A stretch of DNA of 64,000 nt from Pantoea coffeiphila (GTDB taxonomy: Bacteria > Pseudomonadota > Gammaproteobacteria > Enterobacterales > Enterobacteriaceae). The notes below the pieces were generated by a model. That model saw nothing but the letters and a program-made list of their open reading frames with translations, searched no databases and was not told where the DNA came from. Of this stretch, positions 36,379 through 45,737 are shown piece by piece. The DNA lies in assembly GCF_016909495.1 (NCBI RefSeq), contig NZ_JAFBFW010000008.1, forward strand, positions 62,001 to 126,000, written 5' to 3'. Position numbers and translations under genes: made by a program. Each line of letters begins with the position of its first letter. The first letter of the stretch is position 1.

Positions 36379-36573
36379 CAACTCGTTAAGTTTTTTTTGA
36401 CAGGTTTTCAGCCATTATATAGAAGAGATTATCTATACATATCATAAAGATAAGTTGATAAGAATTTTCTAACAAGTTATCAAAATCTCTGCGTTATCTA
36501 TCATTCGACAGGGCATCTAAGATTAATTCCAACAAGACGTAATTAACCTAATTAATGATTCGAGGAAATAACC

Positions 36574-37392
36574 ATGAGCACATTCAATACGCAAGACGGC
36601 ACGCAAATCTATTACAAAGACTGGGGTACAGGTAAGCCGGTACTGTTCAGCCACGGCTGGCCGCTGGATGCCGACATGTGGGATAGCCAGATGAATTTCC
36701 TCGCCGAGCGCGGCTACCGCGTGATTGCTTTTGACCGCCGTGGTTTTGGCCGCTCAGAGCAGCCGTGGGAAGGCTACAACTACGATACGTTCGCTTCCGA
36801 CATCAACGACCTGATCCAGCACCTTGACCTGACCGACGTGACCCTGGTGGGCTTCTCGATGGGCGGCGGCGACGTGTCCCGCTACATCGGCCGCTACGGC
36901 AGCGAGCGCATCAACGCACTGGTACTGCTCGGTGCCGTTACGCCAATCTTCGGCCAGACTGAAGATCACCCGGAAGGGGTTGAGCAGTCGGTGTTCGCCG
37001 GTATTCGTGACGGCCTGCGTAAAGACCGCGCTCAGTTTATCAGCGACTTCAGCACGCCGTTCTTCGGCACCAACGCAGGCCAGACCGTGTCTGAAGGCGT
37101 ACTGACCCAGACGCTGAATATCGCCCTGCTGGCTTCGCTCAAAGGGACCATTGACTGTGTGACCGCCTTCTCGGAAACCGATTTCCGCGGCGATATGGCG
37201 AAGATTGACGTGCCAACGCTGGTTATCCACGGCAGCAACGACCAGATCGTACCGTTTGAAGCCACCGGTAAACTGGCGGCAGAGATGATTAAAGGCTCAA
37301 CGCTGAAAGTGTATGATAATGCCCCACACGGCTTCGCGGTCACGCATCAGGACCAGCTGAACCAGGATCTGCTGGCCTTCCTGCAGCGCTAA
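36574..37392 (+). CDS. Alpha/beta hydrolase (non-heme chloroperoxidase-like)
   Basis: The 272-residue alpha/beta hydrolase has a complete triad: Ser95 in GFSMGG, Asp223 in HGSNDQIVPF and His252 in NAPHGFAVTH. N-terminal stretches DGTQIYYKDWGTGKPVLFSH and GYRVIAFDRRGFGRS are typical of the cofactor-free haloperoxidase/esterase group. Such enzymes act as esterases or perhydrolases in the cytosol. It is divergent from the YcaC copy 2 operon and may share its regulator. A strong terminator follows. Confidence 0.92.
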   Translation: MSTFNTQDGTQIYYKDWGTGKPVLFSHGWPLDADMWDSQMNFLAERGYRVIAFDRRGFGRSEQPWEGYNYDTFASDINDLIQHLDLTDVTLVGFSMGGGDVSRYIGRYGSERINALVLLGAVTPIFGQTEDHPEGVEQSVFAGIRDGLRKDRAQFISDFSTPFFGTNAGQTVSEGVLTQTLNIALLASLKGTIDCVTAFSETDFRGDMAKIDVPTLVIHGSNDQIVPFEATGKLAAEMIKGSTLKVYDNAPHGFAVTHQDQLNQDLLAFLQR

Positions 37393-37406
37393 TCTTACTT
37401 CTCATT

Positions 37407-37440
37407 AAAGGGGGCGATTATGGCAATCGCCCCCTTTTTT
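37407..37440 (+). terminator. Strong terminator after the chloroperoxidase-like gene
   Basis: The 13-bp stem AAAGGGGGCGATT/AATCGCCCCCTTT with loop ATGGC is followed by more T residues. It begins 15 bp after the stop codon. Confidence 0.92.
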
Positions 37441-37468
37441 ATTACTCAGGTTTTTTCCAAAGCAAAAA

Positions 37469-38365
37469 TCACCCGCGCGCCGCCAGCCACACCGCATAGG
37501 CTTCATCCCAGATTGCGGCCGGGGTGCCCACCTTACCCAGACCAAAACCGTGGCCGCCCTTGGAAATGCGGATCATCTGTACTGAAACGCCCATCCGACG
37601 GCAGGTATCGTGCATGATCACGCTGTTTTCCGGGTTAGAGGTGGTGTCGTCTTCCGCCTGCGCCATAAACAGCGGCGGATAGGCGCGGGTCACGTAGTTT
37701 TGTACCGACCAGCTGGCCTCTTCGGCAGGAGAAGGATGATTGCCCACCAGCGACAGGTGGGTATTGGTATGGGTGTAAGGCGCTTCGAGAGTGATCACCG
37801 GATAAATCAGCCCCACGCTGTCGACCTTCGGCACCAGTTCGTCCAGCGCATCCTGCGGCTGATAGGAATCGTATTCGGGCCGGGCGGCGGCCATACCGAA
37901 CAGATGTCCCCCGGCGGAGAACCCGAGCAGATGTACGCTGCGCTCCATTGAGCGCACCAGACGGATCGCCCGCTGAGCATCCTGCAACGAAACGAGGTTG
38001 CCGTCCTGCCAGTGTTCACCAGGCAGACGATAGCTGAGTACATAGGCAGTAAAGCCCTTCGACGTCAGCCAGCGCGCCACCGGCCAGCCTTCGCGCCCCA
38101 TGCCGATCCAGCGATATCCCCCACCGGCAGCAATCAACACGGCTTTTCCATTCGGCACTTCCGGCTGAAAACGCTGGATGCCGGGGCTGACGATATTCGA
38201 CCACGAGCCGTTAGGCGAGATGCGCAGCGCCCCTTTAGGGCCCCCACCGCCCGGCGGATCGTCCGGCCACAGAGGAAAAAAGTCCTGACGTGCGAACAGG
38301 TTATCGGTGCTCATGGCAAGGACAAACGCGCCGGAGCCAAGCAGCAGGCGGCGGCGACTAATCAT
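37469..38365 (-). CDS. Tat-exported alpha/beta hydrolase (esterase)
   Basis: The 298-residue protein starts with a twin-arginine-type signal (ISRRRLLLG, residues 2-10, then a hydrophobic stretch and ARQ), so it is probably exported folded to the periplasm. The catalytic serine is Ser150 in GFSAGG, the oxyanion region is IAAGGGYRWI, and His lies in SKGGHGFGLG near the end. It resembles acetyl-xylan-esterase/lipase-like proteins (BD-FAE group), which would suit plant polysaccharide use. It stands alone, convergent with the chloroperoxidase-like gene. Confidence 0.88.
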   Translation of the reverse strand: MISRRRLLLGSGAFVLAMSTDNLFARQDFFPLWPDDPPGGGGPKGALRISPNGSWSNIVSPGIQRFQPEVPNGKAVLIAAGGGYRWIGMGREGWPVARWLTSKGFTAYVLSYRLPGEHWQDGNLVSLQDAQRAIRLVRSMERSVHLLGFSAGGHLFGMAAARPEYDSYQPQDALDELVPKVDSVGLIYPVITLEAPYTHTNTHLSLVGNHPSPAEEASWSVQNYVTRAYPPLFMAQAEDDTTSNPENSVIMHDTCRRMGVSVQMIRISKGGHGFGLGKVGTPAAIWDEAYAVWLAARG

Positions 38366-38530
38366 CGTACATATCCAACATTCTCAGCAGGAAACAGGGA
38401 GGTTATTGTTGAGCGCCAGGACGGCGGATCTCAGTGGCGAAATAGTATTCACAAGCGTGGTAAATTGCTACAGGCGTCACACTTTTTTCATCACTAAATG
38501 TGGGATTACTCAGACGGGAACAGGCAATAG

Positions 38531-38554
38531 CGGGTCCTGTAGATTCAGGACCCG
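38531..38554 (-). terminator. Hairpin after the sugar-binding protein gene
   Basis: The 9-bp stem CGGGTCCTG/CAGGACCCG with a 6-nt loop lies 10 bp past the stop codon of the minus-strand operon. It has no strong T run. Confidence 0.55.
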
Positions 38555-38563
38555 GCAGGAAGG

Positions 38564-39487
38564 TTACTTCACGTTCTTTTTGGCAAAGTCCGCATAGTTT
38601 TCTTTGGTGATCACCTGATACGGTATCCACATAAATTTGTCTTTATTGGTACCGTCAATCACCTGCTTCGCCATGGTCACCGCGCCCACACCCTGGCCCG
38701 CCGCATCCTGGAACACGGTTAACGCCAGCTTGCCATTTTTAATAAACTGCAGGGCATCCGGGGTACCGTCGATACCGGCGACCAGGATATCTTTATTCCC
38801 GCTCTGGCCGAGAGCCATAATCGCACCGATCGCCATCTCATCGTTGTTGGCGGCAATCGCATCGATCTTATCGCCTGAGAGCAGCCAGCCGGAGGTCACA
38901 TCCACCGCTTCATTACGCATCCACTGGGCGGACTGCTTCTCGATCACTTTCATATCTTTATATTTGGCGATCACTTCTTCCGTGGCTTTAGTACGCTGGC
39001 GCGCTTCCTCCGCCGACAGCGCCCCCATCAGAATGGCGACGTTGCCTTTGTAATTCATCTTTTTCGCCAGCGCTTCCATCTCCATCTGGCCGCCCAGCAG
39101 CGAGTCGGAGCCCACGTAGGCCATCTTGCCGGTTAGCTCAACTTCCGGCTTACGGTTAACAAAGATCAGCGGGATATTGGCTTTGGTGGCCGCATCCATC
39201 ATGCGTTTAACGCCCTGAGTATCCACCGGGTTCAGAATAATCGCGTCAACGCCCTGGTTAATAAAGTTCTCAACCTGCTGAACCTGGACCGCCACATCGC
39301 CCTTGGCATCTTCAAACTGTCCCTGAATGTTCTCTTTCTTCATCTCGTTAGCCATCTGGGTACGCAGAATGGAGACAAAGTTAAGATCGAAGTTGGCCAG
39401 CGCAACGCCAATGCGCAGGTCTTTCGCCTGGGAAGCCGGTGCCAGCGCCATAGCGCAAACGAGCAGTGCGATTTTTTTAGTGTTCAT
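38564..39487 (-). CDS. Periplasmic sugar/inositol-binding protein without transporter genes
   Basis: The 307-residue protein has a signal peptide (MNTKKIALLVCAMALAPASQ, cleavage likely after ASQA) and a type I periplasmic-binding fold, closest in style to ribose/inositol-binding proteins (IGVALANFDLNFVSILRTQM and GVDAIILNPVDTQG). No permease or ATPase gene is adjacent, so it must pair with a transporter encoded elsewhere or act as a chemoreceptor ligand carrier. It is the last gene of the isomerase/dehydrogenase operon, 115 bp after the isomerase gene. Confidence 0.9.
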   Translation of the reverse strand: MNTKKIALLVCAMALAPASQAKDLRIGVALANFDLNFVSILRTQMANEMKKENIQGQFEDAKGDVAVQVQQVENFINQGVDAIILNPVDTQGVKRMMDAATKANIPLIFVNRKPEVELTGKMAYVGSDSLLGGQMEMEALAKKMNYKGNVAILMGALSAEEARQRTKATEEVIAKYKDMKVIEKQSAQWMRNEAVDVTSGWLLSGDKIDAIAANNDEMAIGAIMALGQSGNKDILVAGIDGTPDALQFIKNGKLALTVFQDAAGQGVGAVTMAKQVIDGTNKDKFMWIPYQVITKENYADFAKKNVK

Positions 39488-39602
39488 AGCATGATTCCTG
39501 TAGGTATAGGTAAGTTATTATTTTTTAACTACAAAACATCGGGTGAACGTCTTACTTCTTGGAAAAAAAATTGCGGCCAGGGCTGGCCGCATCGGTACTG
39601 CA

Positions 39603-40379
39603 TTACTCAAAGTGCGCTTTAAAGCTTGCCAGAGCGGTTTCAGTGTCCCCTGACGCCCAGCCTTCCAGCGCAATTACCCCCCGGTAATTCATGGCACGCA
39701 GCGCTTTCGCCACCGCGCGATAGTTGATCTCTCCGGTGCCCGGCTCGCAGCGGCCCGGCACGTCCGCCACCTGAATTTCACCGATCGCATTACCGCTGCG
39801 CTGTACCAGCTCAATCAGGTTGCCCTCGCCGATCTGCGCGTGGTAGAGGTCCAGATTCATCTTCAAATACGGGCTGTTGACCGCTTCCACCAGCGCCAGG
39901 GTATCCGCCGCTTTGGCGAACGGCGTACGCGGATGATCGACGGCGGTATTAAGGTTTTCCAGGGTGAACACCCGCCCGGCTTTCTCGCCCAGCGCCGCCA
40001 GCTTCTCCAGCGTTCTTACCGCTTTCACCCACATCTCACCGGTGACGATGTCCACCGGCTTGACCGGCAGGCCCTTATTATCCAGCCCGGTGCCATGCAG
40101 ATTCAGCGACGGGCAGTTCAGCCGCTCGGCCACCGCCAGCGATTCGGCGGCGCTGCTCAGCAGGTTTTCAATTTCCGCATCGTCGGTCAGGTTGCCGGTC
40201 AGATAACCGGTCATCGAGGTGAAGCGTGCACCGGTCGCCGCCAGCGCATCGATATCTTTATTTTCCCAGTGCCAGATCTCCACGCCGAAGCCCAGCTGGT
40301 TAATGCGCTGCACGCGTTCAATAAACGGCAGATCGAGGAAAACCATTTCGGCACTGACGGACAGGCTGTAATCGGACAT
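39603..40379 (-). CDS. Hydroxypyruvate isomerase / sugar-phosphate isomerase family protein
   Basis: TIM-barrel xylose-isomerase-like protein of 258 residues. Visible metal-site segments are SLNLHGTGLDN, FTLENLNTAVDHP, LKMNLDLYHAQIGEG and GVIALEGWA. Family members include hydroxypyruvate isomerase, OtnI and inosose-processing IolE-like enzymes. Beside an inositol-type dehydrogenase and a sugar-binding protein, a role in cyclitol or keto-sugar breakdown is likely. It starts 11 bp after the dehydrogenase gene, so they are co-transcribed. Confidence 0.88.
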   Translation of the reverse strand: MSDYSLSVSAEMVFLDLPFIERVQRINQLGFGVEIWHWENKDIDALAATGARFTSMTGYLTGNLTDDAEIENLLSSAAESLAVAERLNCPSLNLHGTGLDNKGLPVKPVDIVTGEMWVKAVRTLEKLAALGEKAGRVFTLENLNTAVDHPRTPFAKAADTLALVEAVNSPYLKMNLDLYHAQIGEGNLIELVQRSGNAIGEIQVADVPGRCEPGTGEINYRAVAKALRAMNYRGVIALEGWASGDTETALASFKAHFE

Positions 40380-40390
40380 GGTGACGATCC

Positions 40391-41404
40391 TTATAATTTA
40401 ACCGGGAGGTTTTGCTGTACGGAGGCGATACAGGCCAGCGCAATCGCCAGCGCATTCCGCGCATCTTCACCGGTGGCACGCGGGGTTTCGCCGGTGGCAG
40501 CGCAGCGTACAAACTCAGTGAGTTCAGCAATGTAGGCGTCGGCCAGCAGATCGGTGTCCTGGCGCGACGTATCAATCGAGATACCTTCCGCCGTGTAGCG
40601 CACCGCGTTGTTGACGTTGATATTGCCGATTTGCAGCATGCCGTTGCTGCCGAACACTTCGCCGCGTACGTCATAGCCGTACACCGCCTGGAAGTTGGCT
40701 TCGGCAATGGCGATCGCGCCGTTATCAAAGCGGATGGTGACCACGGAGGTATCCAGCAGGCCTTTGTCCTTGAAGTCCGGGCGCACCAGCGCGTCGGCGA
40801 TAGCATAGACTTCCACCGGTTTCGCGCCCGGGTTGCAGTGCAGCAGGGTGTCGAAATCGTGGATCAGCGTTTCCAGATAAATCGTCCACGGTGGGATTGG
40901 CGTAGGATCGCGCAGCGGGGCCGGATCGCGGGTCAGCGAGCGCAGCAGCTGCGGCGTACCGATTTTACCGGCCTTGATTTCCGCCAGCGCGGCAGCAAAT
41001 CCGCTGGCAAAGCGGCGGTTGAAGCCCACCTGCAGTACCACACCGGCCTCGCGGGCGGCGGCAATGGCGCGATCGGCTTCTTCAAGGGTCACGGCCATCG
41101 GTTTTTCGCAGAAGACGTGCTTACCGGCGCGCGCGGCGGCAACCACCAGTTCAGCATGAGTGCGCGCCGGGGAAACGATGACCACCGCGTCAATATCCGG
41201 GCTGTCGAGCATCGCCTGCGGTTCGCTGTAGAAGCGCTCCACGCCGAGTTTCTCCGCCAGGCGCTGGGCCGCGCCCGGGACCGGATCGGCCACCGCCGCC
41301 AGTACTGCACCCGGTACACGCTGAGCCAGAGAGGTCGCGTGGAAGCTCCCCATCCGTCCCGCGCCAATCAGACCTACGCGTATAATTTTTTTTGTTGCAG
41401 ACAT
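40391..41404 (-). CDS. Gfo/Idh/MocA dehydrogenase (inositol 2-dehydrogenase-like)
   Basis: NAD(P)-dependent oxidoreductase of 337 residues. Rossmann motif GLIGAGRMGSFHA is near the N-terminus, the catalytic-lysine motif CEKPMAVT is in the middle, and LIHDFDTLLH is further on. Similarity is to myo-inositol 2-dehydrogenase (IolG) and relatives that oxidise cyclitols or aldoses. I start it at 41404, preceded by AAGGGGA; a further ATG ten codons upstream lacks a better ribosome site. It is the first gene of a three-gene operon behind a sigma54 promoter. Confidence 0.92.
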   Translation of the reverse strand: MSATKKIIRVGLIGAGRMGSFHATSLAQRVPGAVLAAVADPVPGAAQRLAEKLGVERFYSEPQAMLDSPDIDAVVIVSPARTHAELVVAAARAGKHVFCEKPMAVTLEEADRAIAAAREAGVVLQVGFNRRFASGFAAALAEIKAGKIGTPQLLRSLTRDPAPLRDPTPIPPWTIYLETLIHDFDTLLHCNPGAKPVEVYAIADALVRPDFKDKGLLDTSVVTIRFDNGAIAIAEANFQAVYGYDVRGEVFGSNGMLQIGNINVNNAVRYTAEGISIDTSRQDTDLLADAYIAELTEFVRCAATGETPRATGEDARNALAIALACIASVQQNLPVKL

Positions 41405-41453
41405 CTTGTTCCCCTTCAGGTTACTGGCAGACATTCGTTGTTCTTTGTCATAA

Positions 41454-41468
41454 GCAAAGGCTATGCCA
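41454..41468 (-). promoter_or_regulatory. Sigma54 promoter of the dehydrogenase operon
   Basis: On the minus strand TGGCAT-AGCCT-TTGC fits the -24/-12 sigma54 pattern TGGCAC-N5-TTGC with one mismatch. The start of transcription would be near 41443, about 40 bp before the dehydrogenase ATG. The divergent neighbour is a sigma54 activator, which strongly supports the call. Confidence 0.85.
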
Positions 41469-41516
41469 GCCTGACAATCCCCTGATGGCGCGCTTTTCTC
41501 TGCCCGCTGCGATCAC

Positions 41517-41567
41517 AAAATGGACATAAAAAAAACATGTCAACTTAACATGTCGATAAAATGGACA
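41517..41567. promoter_or_regulatory. Candidate enhancer (UAS) for the sigma54 activator
   Basis: The direct repeat AAAATGGACA (41517-41526 and 41558-41567) flanks the inverted repeat ACATGT-N7-ACATGT (41535-41553). The cluster is 50-110 bp upstream of the sigma54 promoter, the usual enhancer distance, and just before the activator gene. It probably also serves the activator's own promoter. Confidence 0.55.
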
Positions 41568-41589
41568 CTCGATTAGCGGAGGGAAGAGC

Positions 41590-43578
41590 ATGAATCATCA
41601 ACCCGTTCTGAGGGCAGCCATTGGCGCAGAGTGCGACGGTAAGCTGAGCCTGCCGGAAAACAGCCAGGAAGCCCGGCGCTGGGATGCGCTGCTTGAGCAG
41701 GCACGCCGTGATTTTGATGCCGGTAAAGAGCCGGATTTCGTGCGCCCCGACATTCTGAACTCGTGGAAATACAGCCGCGATGCCGGTATCGATCCGGCTT
41801 TTTTTGCCTACACCTTCCCACCGCAGGAAGAGGTGAAGCAGATTCTGGCGGATAACGCCGTGCTGATTGAGGTGGCGAGAGGGATTATGGAAAATCTGCT
41901 GGCCTATAATCCCGACGGCCATATCAATCTCACCGACGCCAACGGCATCACCCTCTCCTACTGCGGGCTGGATATCACCCCGGTGGGCAGTATCCTGCGT
42001 GAATCCGAGATGGGGACCAACTGCACCGCGCGCTGCCTGAAGCAGCAGCGGGTGGTCTATCTGCTCAGCGGTGAAAACTGGAAGTTTGCCCTGCGCAGCC
42101 GCCACTATCCCTGTGCCGCCGCGCCAATCCGCGATGCCGAAGGGCGGATGATTGGCGTACTGACGCTGACCGCCACCCAGGATAACTTCCACTATCACAC
42201 CCTCGGTACCGTGCAGGCGGCGGCGGAAGCGGTGGGCCAGCAGCTGATCCTGCGCGCCCTGCTGGCGGAGCAGAAGTCGATCCTGGAAACATTGAATGAA
42301 GGGGTGATCGTGCTGGATCGCAGCGGGACGATCAAAACCATCAACCGCTACGCGCGGCAGATCTTCCACGGCTTCGCCCGCACCGGCCATCAGGTGGATG
42401 CGGTGCTGAATCCGCAAAACGCGCGGCTGGCGACCATGACCTTCTGCAACGACCGCGAAGTGGTGTTTGTACCGTCAGAAAATCAGCACGTCTCCTGCCT
42501 GGTGTCGGTGATGCCCGCGCCGACCGGCGGCAAGATTATCGCCCTGCGGGAAAACCAGCGTATTCGCGCCATTACTCGCCGGGTGATGGGCGTTAACGCC
42601 AGCTATACCTTCGACATGCTGTGCGGCAGCGCACCCACGCTGATGGCGGCGATGGAAAAAGCGCGCAGCTGCTGCCGCAGTGACAGTACGGTACTGCTGA
42701 CCGGCGAGAGCGGCACCGGCAAAGAGCTGTTTGCCCAGGCGATCCACAATGAAAGCCTGCGCAGCGGCGAAGCGTTTATCGCCGTGAACTGCGGCGCGCT
42801 GCCGCGCGATCTGGTGCAGAGCGAGCTGTTTGGCTACGCCGACGGCGCGTTTACCGGATCGCGGCGCGGCGGGGCGGCGGGGAAATTTGAGCTGGCCGAC
42901 GGCGGCACGTTATTCCTTGATGAGATTGGCGATATGCCGCTGGAGGCGCAAACCAGCCTGCTGCGCGTATTGCAGGAGAGTGAAGTGGTGCGCATCGGCG
43001 CGTCGCAGGCGGTGAAGGTGAACGTGCGGATTATCGCCGCGACCAACTGCAATCTGCTGAAAGCGGTGGAAACCGGCGCGTTTCGCCGCGACCTGTACTA
43101 CCGGCTGAACGTCATCTCGATCCCCATTCCGGCACTGCGCGAGCGCAGCAGCGATATTCCGGCACTCACCGAATGGTTCCGGGAAAAGGTCTGCACCCAG
43201 CTGAAAAAGGTGAACGTGCAGTTTACGCCACGGGCGATTGAGGCGCTGTGCCAGTATCCGTGGCCGGGCAACGTGCGCGAGCTGGAAAACATCGTCGAGC
43301 GGGTGATCAATACCCATAACGGGCTGCATATTGACGCCGCCGATCTACCGGAAGAGGTGATCCAGGCAGGCCGCTCACAGCCGGAATTGGCGGTTTCACG
43401 GGGCACCGCCACCCACGCCGTGCGGCTGGATGAAAATGAGCGGGTGCATATTATTGCCACGCTGAATTCGCTCAACGGTAATCTGCGGCAGGCCGCACAG
43501 CAGATGGGGCTGTCGCGCGCCGGGCTGTATAACAAACTGAAGAAGTACGCGATCAGCGTGGATGAGTTTCGCCGGTAG
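41590..43578 (+). CDS. Sigma54-dependent activator with GAF/PAS sensor region (AcoR/DhaR-like)
   Basis: The 662-residue enhancer-binding protein has an N-terminal GAF-type region (about 60-220), a PAS-like region (about 225-330), an AAA+ domain and a Fis-type helix-turn-helix ([20 protein letters not shown]). Walker A GESGTGKE begins at residue 372. The sigma54-contact loop reads GAFTGS (419-424) instead of GAFTGA, a variant seen in the AcoR group. It is divergent from the dehydrogenase operon, whose sigma54 promoter lies between, so it most likely senses a sugar or cyclitol derivative. Confidence 0.94.
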   Translation: MNHQPVLRAAIGAECDGKLSLPENSQEARRWDALLEQARRDFDAGKEPDFVRPDILNSWKYSRDAGIDPAFFAYTFPPQEEVKQILADNAVLIEVARGIMENLLAYNPDGHINLTDANGITLSYCGLDITPVGSILRESEMGTNCTARCLKQQRVVYLLSGENWKFALRSRHYPCAAAPIRDAEGRMIGVLTLTATQDNFHYHTLGTVQAAAEAVGQQLILRALLAEQKSILETLNEGVIVLDRSGTIKTINRYARQIFHGFARTGHQVDAVLNPQNARLATMTFCNDREVVFVPSENQHVSCLVSVMPAPTGGKIIALRENQRIRAITRRVMGVNASYTFDMLCGSAPTLMAAMEKARSCCRSDSTVLLTGESGTGKELFAQAIHNESLRSGEAFIAVNCGALPRDLVQSELFGYADGAFTGSRRGGAAGKFELADGGTLFLDEIGDMPLEAQTSLLRVLQESEVVRIGASQAVKVNVRIIAATNCNLLKAVETGAFRRDLYYRLNVISIPIPALRERSSDIPALTEWFREKVCTQLKKVNVQFTPRAIEALCQYPWPGNVRELENIVERVINTHNGLHIDAADLPEEVIQAGRSQPELAVSRGTATHAVRLDENERVHIIATLNSLNGNLRQAAQQMGLSRAGLYNKLKKYAISVDEFRR

Positions 43579-43593
43579 CGCAGTGCTACCGGC
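43571..43593. terminator. Hairpin between convergent genes
   Basis: The stem GCCGGTAGC/GCTACCGGC with a 5-nt loop overlaps the activator stop codon and lies before the end of yqhA. It is GC-rich and lacks a T run. Confidence 0.5.
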
Positions 43594-43608
43594 GAGAGTC
43601 TGAGAAAA

Positions 43609-44118
43609 TCAGATTAAGGTTTTGTCTTTATCTTTGCGCGACATGCTGTCGAGGTAGCCCATCACAAAGGCGGACAGCACGAAGGTCAGGTGAATAATCA
43701 CGTACCACAGCAGCTTGTTGTCGGGTACGTTGCGCGCGTCCATAAAGATCCGCAGCAGGTGGATCGAAGAGATCGCCACGATCGACGCCGCGACTTTGTT
43801 CTTCAACGAGCCGGAGTCCATTTTACCGAGCCAGCTGAGCTTTTCACGGTGCTCGTCCAGATCCAGCTTGGAGACGAAGTTTTCATAGCCGGAGAGCATC
43901 ACCATCACCAGCAGCCCACCGACCAGGGTCATGTCGATCATCGACAGCAGCATCAGCACCATGTCGTTTTCGGTCATCTCGATCACGTGCGGCAGCAGGT
44001 GGAAGACTTCCTGGAAAAACTTAATGCCCAGCGCCAGCAATCCCAGCGACAGCCCAAGGTAGATTGGAGCCAACAGCCAACGCGAGGTGTAAATCAGATT
44101 TTCAACGAAACGTTCCAT
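43609..44118 (-). CDS. yqhA: YqhA family inner-membrane protein (TIGR00645)
   Basis: The 169-residue membrane protein is very similar to E. coli YqhA throughout ([23 protein letters not shown]-like [39 protein letters not shown]). Three or four hydrophobic helices are visible. No function is established for the family. I start it at 44118 to match the E. coli N-terminus; the frame is open further upstream without homology. Confidence 0.93.
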   Translation of the reverse strand: MERFVENLIYTSRWLLAPIYLGLSLGLLALGIKFFQEVFHLLPHVIEMTENDMVLMLLSMIDMTLVGGLLVMVMLSGYENFVSKLDLDEHREKLSWLGKMDSGSLKNKVAASIVAISSIHLLRIFMDARNVPDNKLLWYVIIHLTFVLSAFVMGYLDSMSRKDKDKTLI

Positions 44119-44276
44119 AGCATCCAGTTCAGAGTTCAACACGGCGCACAGTATAACTGATGGTCGATGAACTTTAGCAGGCACCGGAGGCCGGATTCGG
44201 AACAATTTAAACGACTTTACGTTGCGGGAAAGCGATCCCGCAGCGAAGGCAGCTGGCCACCGGGTGGCGAAAGGCG

Positions 44277-44609
44277 TTAGTGATACTGGCGATACTGCAC
44301 GCGGTAGTCGCGCGGAGTGACGTTGAAGTGCTTTTTAAACACCCGCTGGAAGCACTGCTGGGAAGAGAAGCCCAGATCCATCGAAATGGTCATAATGCTT
44401 TTGGTGGAATTAATCAGGCACTGTGCGGCCTGATCCAGGCGGCGGCTGCGGATAAAACTCGCCAGCGTAATGCCTTTTTTCTCTTTGAACGCGCGCTGTA
44501 AATGCCACTTGGAGTAGCCTGATTTGGCCGCAACGGCTTCGATATTCAGCCCTTCTTCCAGATGTTCATCAATCCAGTCTACGATGACGTCTACGATTTC
44601 ATTTTTCAT
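44277..44609 (-). CDS. Small AraC-family regulator (MarA/SoxS/RamA-like)
   Basis: At 110 residues it consists of the AraC DNA-binding domain only: two helix-turn-helix units (INIEAVAA-type [20 protein letters not shown] and [20 protein letters not shown]). This is the layout of MarA, SoxS and RamA, which activate efflux and oxidative-stress genes without a ligand domain. Levels are usually set by a partner repressor, but none is adjacent; the upstream gene is a LysR type reading away. The ATG at 44609 follows GGAG; a GTG five codons upstream is possible. Confidence 0.9.
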   Translation of the reverse strand: MKNEIVDVIVDWIDEHLEEGLNIEAVAAKSGYSKWHLQRAFKEKKGITLASFIRSRRLDQAAQCLINSTKSIMTISMDLGFSSQQCFQRVFKKHFNVTPRDYRVQYRQYH

Positions 44610-44826
44610 TTCTACACACTCCACAACGGCAGCGAATTACCCGCATCTGCTTCTGCCATTCATTTTTACGATGGAATTATCTTTTTGATTTATATAATGA
44701 AACAGGTGATATGCAAAAATTAACGGAACATATCAATAAAAAGTAGAAAGGATGTTATTAGCAAGTTTAAAATAGCTCAAATAGATAATTTGAATCTGCT
44801 GATATAGACAGGAACTATATAACCCT

Positions 44827-45729
44827 ATGATGGATCTTAATCTGGTTCGGGTTTTCATCGCCATTTATGAAACCCGCAGCGTCAGCGGTGCTGCCGATCG
44901 GCTGTTCATCACGCAGCCTTCTGCTAGCTATGCGCTAGCCCGGCTGCGGTCTGCGACGGATAACGAGCTGTTTAAACGCAGCCGAAAAGGGATGCTGCCG
45001 ACGCCGGTTGCCAGCCATCTGTATAAGGTTTTTAAGCAGTCACTCAGCGGGATTGAAACCGCCGTGGCGGATACCCGCAGCTTCTCTCCGGAAACATCTT
45101 TTCACAAATTTAGCCTCGCGCTCTCCGACCTCGGCGAGCAGCTGCTGCTGCCAAGGCTGGTTAAACATCTGCGAGAGCTGGCGCCGAATGTGCAGCTGGA
45201 AGTACTGCCGATCGAGATGATGCGCATTGATGAATGGCTATTGACCGGGAAGGTGGATGCCACGCTGTGCAGCCGCAACGAGAGCATTTCACCGATTGCC
45301 CAGCGCGACAGAATTATGGATGAGCGCTACGTCTGCCTGGTGAATAACCAGCATCCGCGCATCGGCGGCGAGCTGACGCTGCATGACTATCTGGCCGAGC
45401 AGCACATTATCGTGTCGACCATCAGCGGGCATCATATGGTGGAGGCGCAAATTAAGGAGTATGGCTTTGAGCGGCGCATCGCGCTGGAGGTGCCGCACTT
45501 TACCGCGCTGGGCGAGATTATCGCCAGCAGCGAACTGCTGGTGACCATTCCGCTCAGCGCGGCGAAAATCTATGCCGCGCGCGGCAACGGGCGCATCGTC
45601 GAACTGCCGTTCCAGCTGCCGAATCTGGAGGTTTATCTCTACGGCCATACCGAGATCGGCGACATCACCGCCAAGACCTGGTTCTATAACACGCTGAAAG
45701 AAGCCTGCCCGGTACTGATGGAGAACTGA
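44827..45729 (+). CDS. LysR-family regulator
   Basis: The 300-residue protein has the LysR helix-turn-helix (DLNLVRVFIAIYETRSVSGA and FITQPSASYALARLRSATDN) and a C-terminal effector domain, in the style of the NodD/LeuO-like group. It lies between the divergent MarA-like gene and the convergent siderophore reductase gene. The 200-bp AT-rich gap to the MarA-like gene holds both promoters. Its target and inducer are unknown. Confidence 0.92.
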   Translation: MMDLNLVRVFIAIYETRSVSGAADRLFITQPSASYALARLRSATDNELFKRSRKGMLPTPVASHLYKVFKQSLSGIETAVADTRSFSPETSFHKFSLALSDLGEQLLLPRLVKHLRELAPNVQLEVLPIEMMRIDEWLLTGKVDATLCSRNESISPIAQRDRIMDERYVCLVNNQHPRIGGELTLHDYLAEQHIIVSTISGHHMVEAQIKEYGFERRIALEVPHFTALGEIIASSELLVTIPLSAAKIYAARGNGRIVELPFQLPNLEVYLYGHTEIGDITAKTWFYNTLKEACPVLMEN

Positions 45730-45737
45730 CCCGGCAA

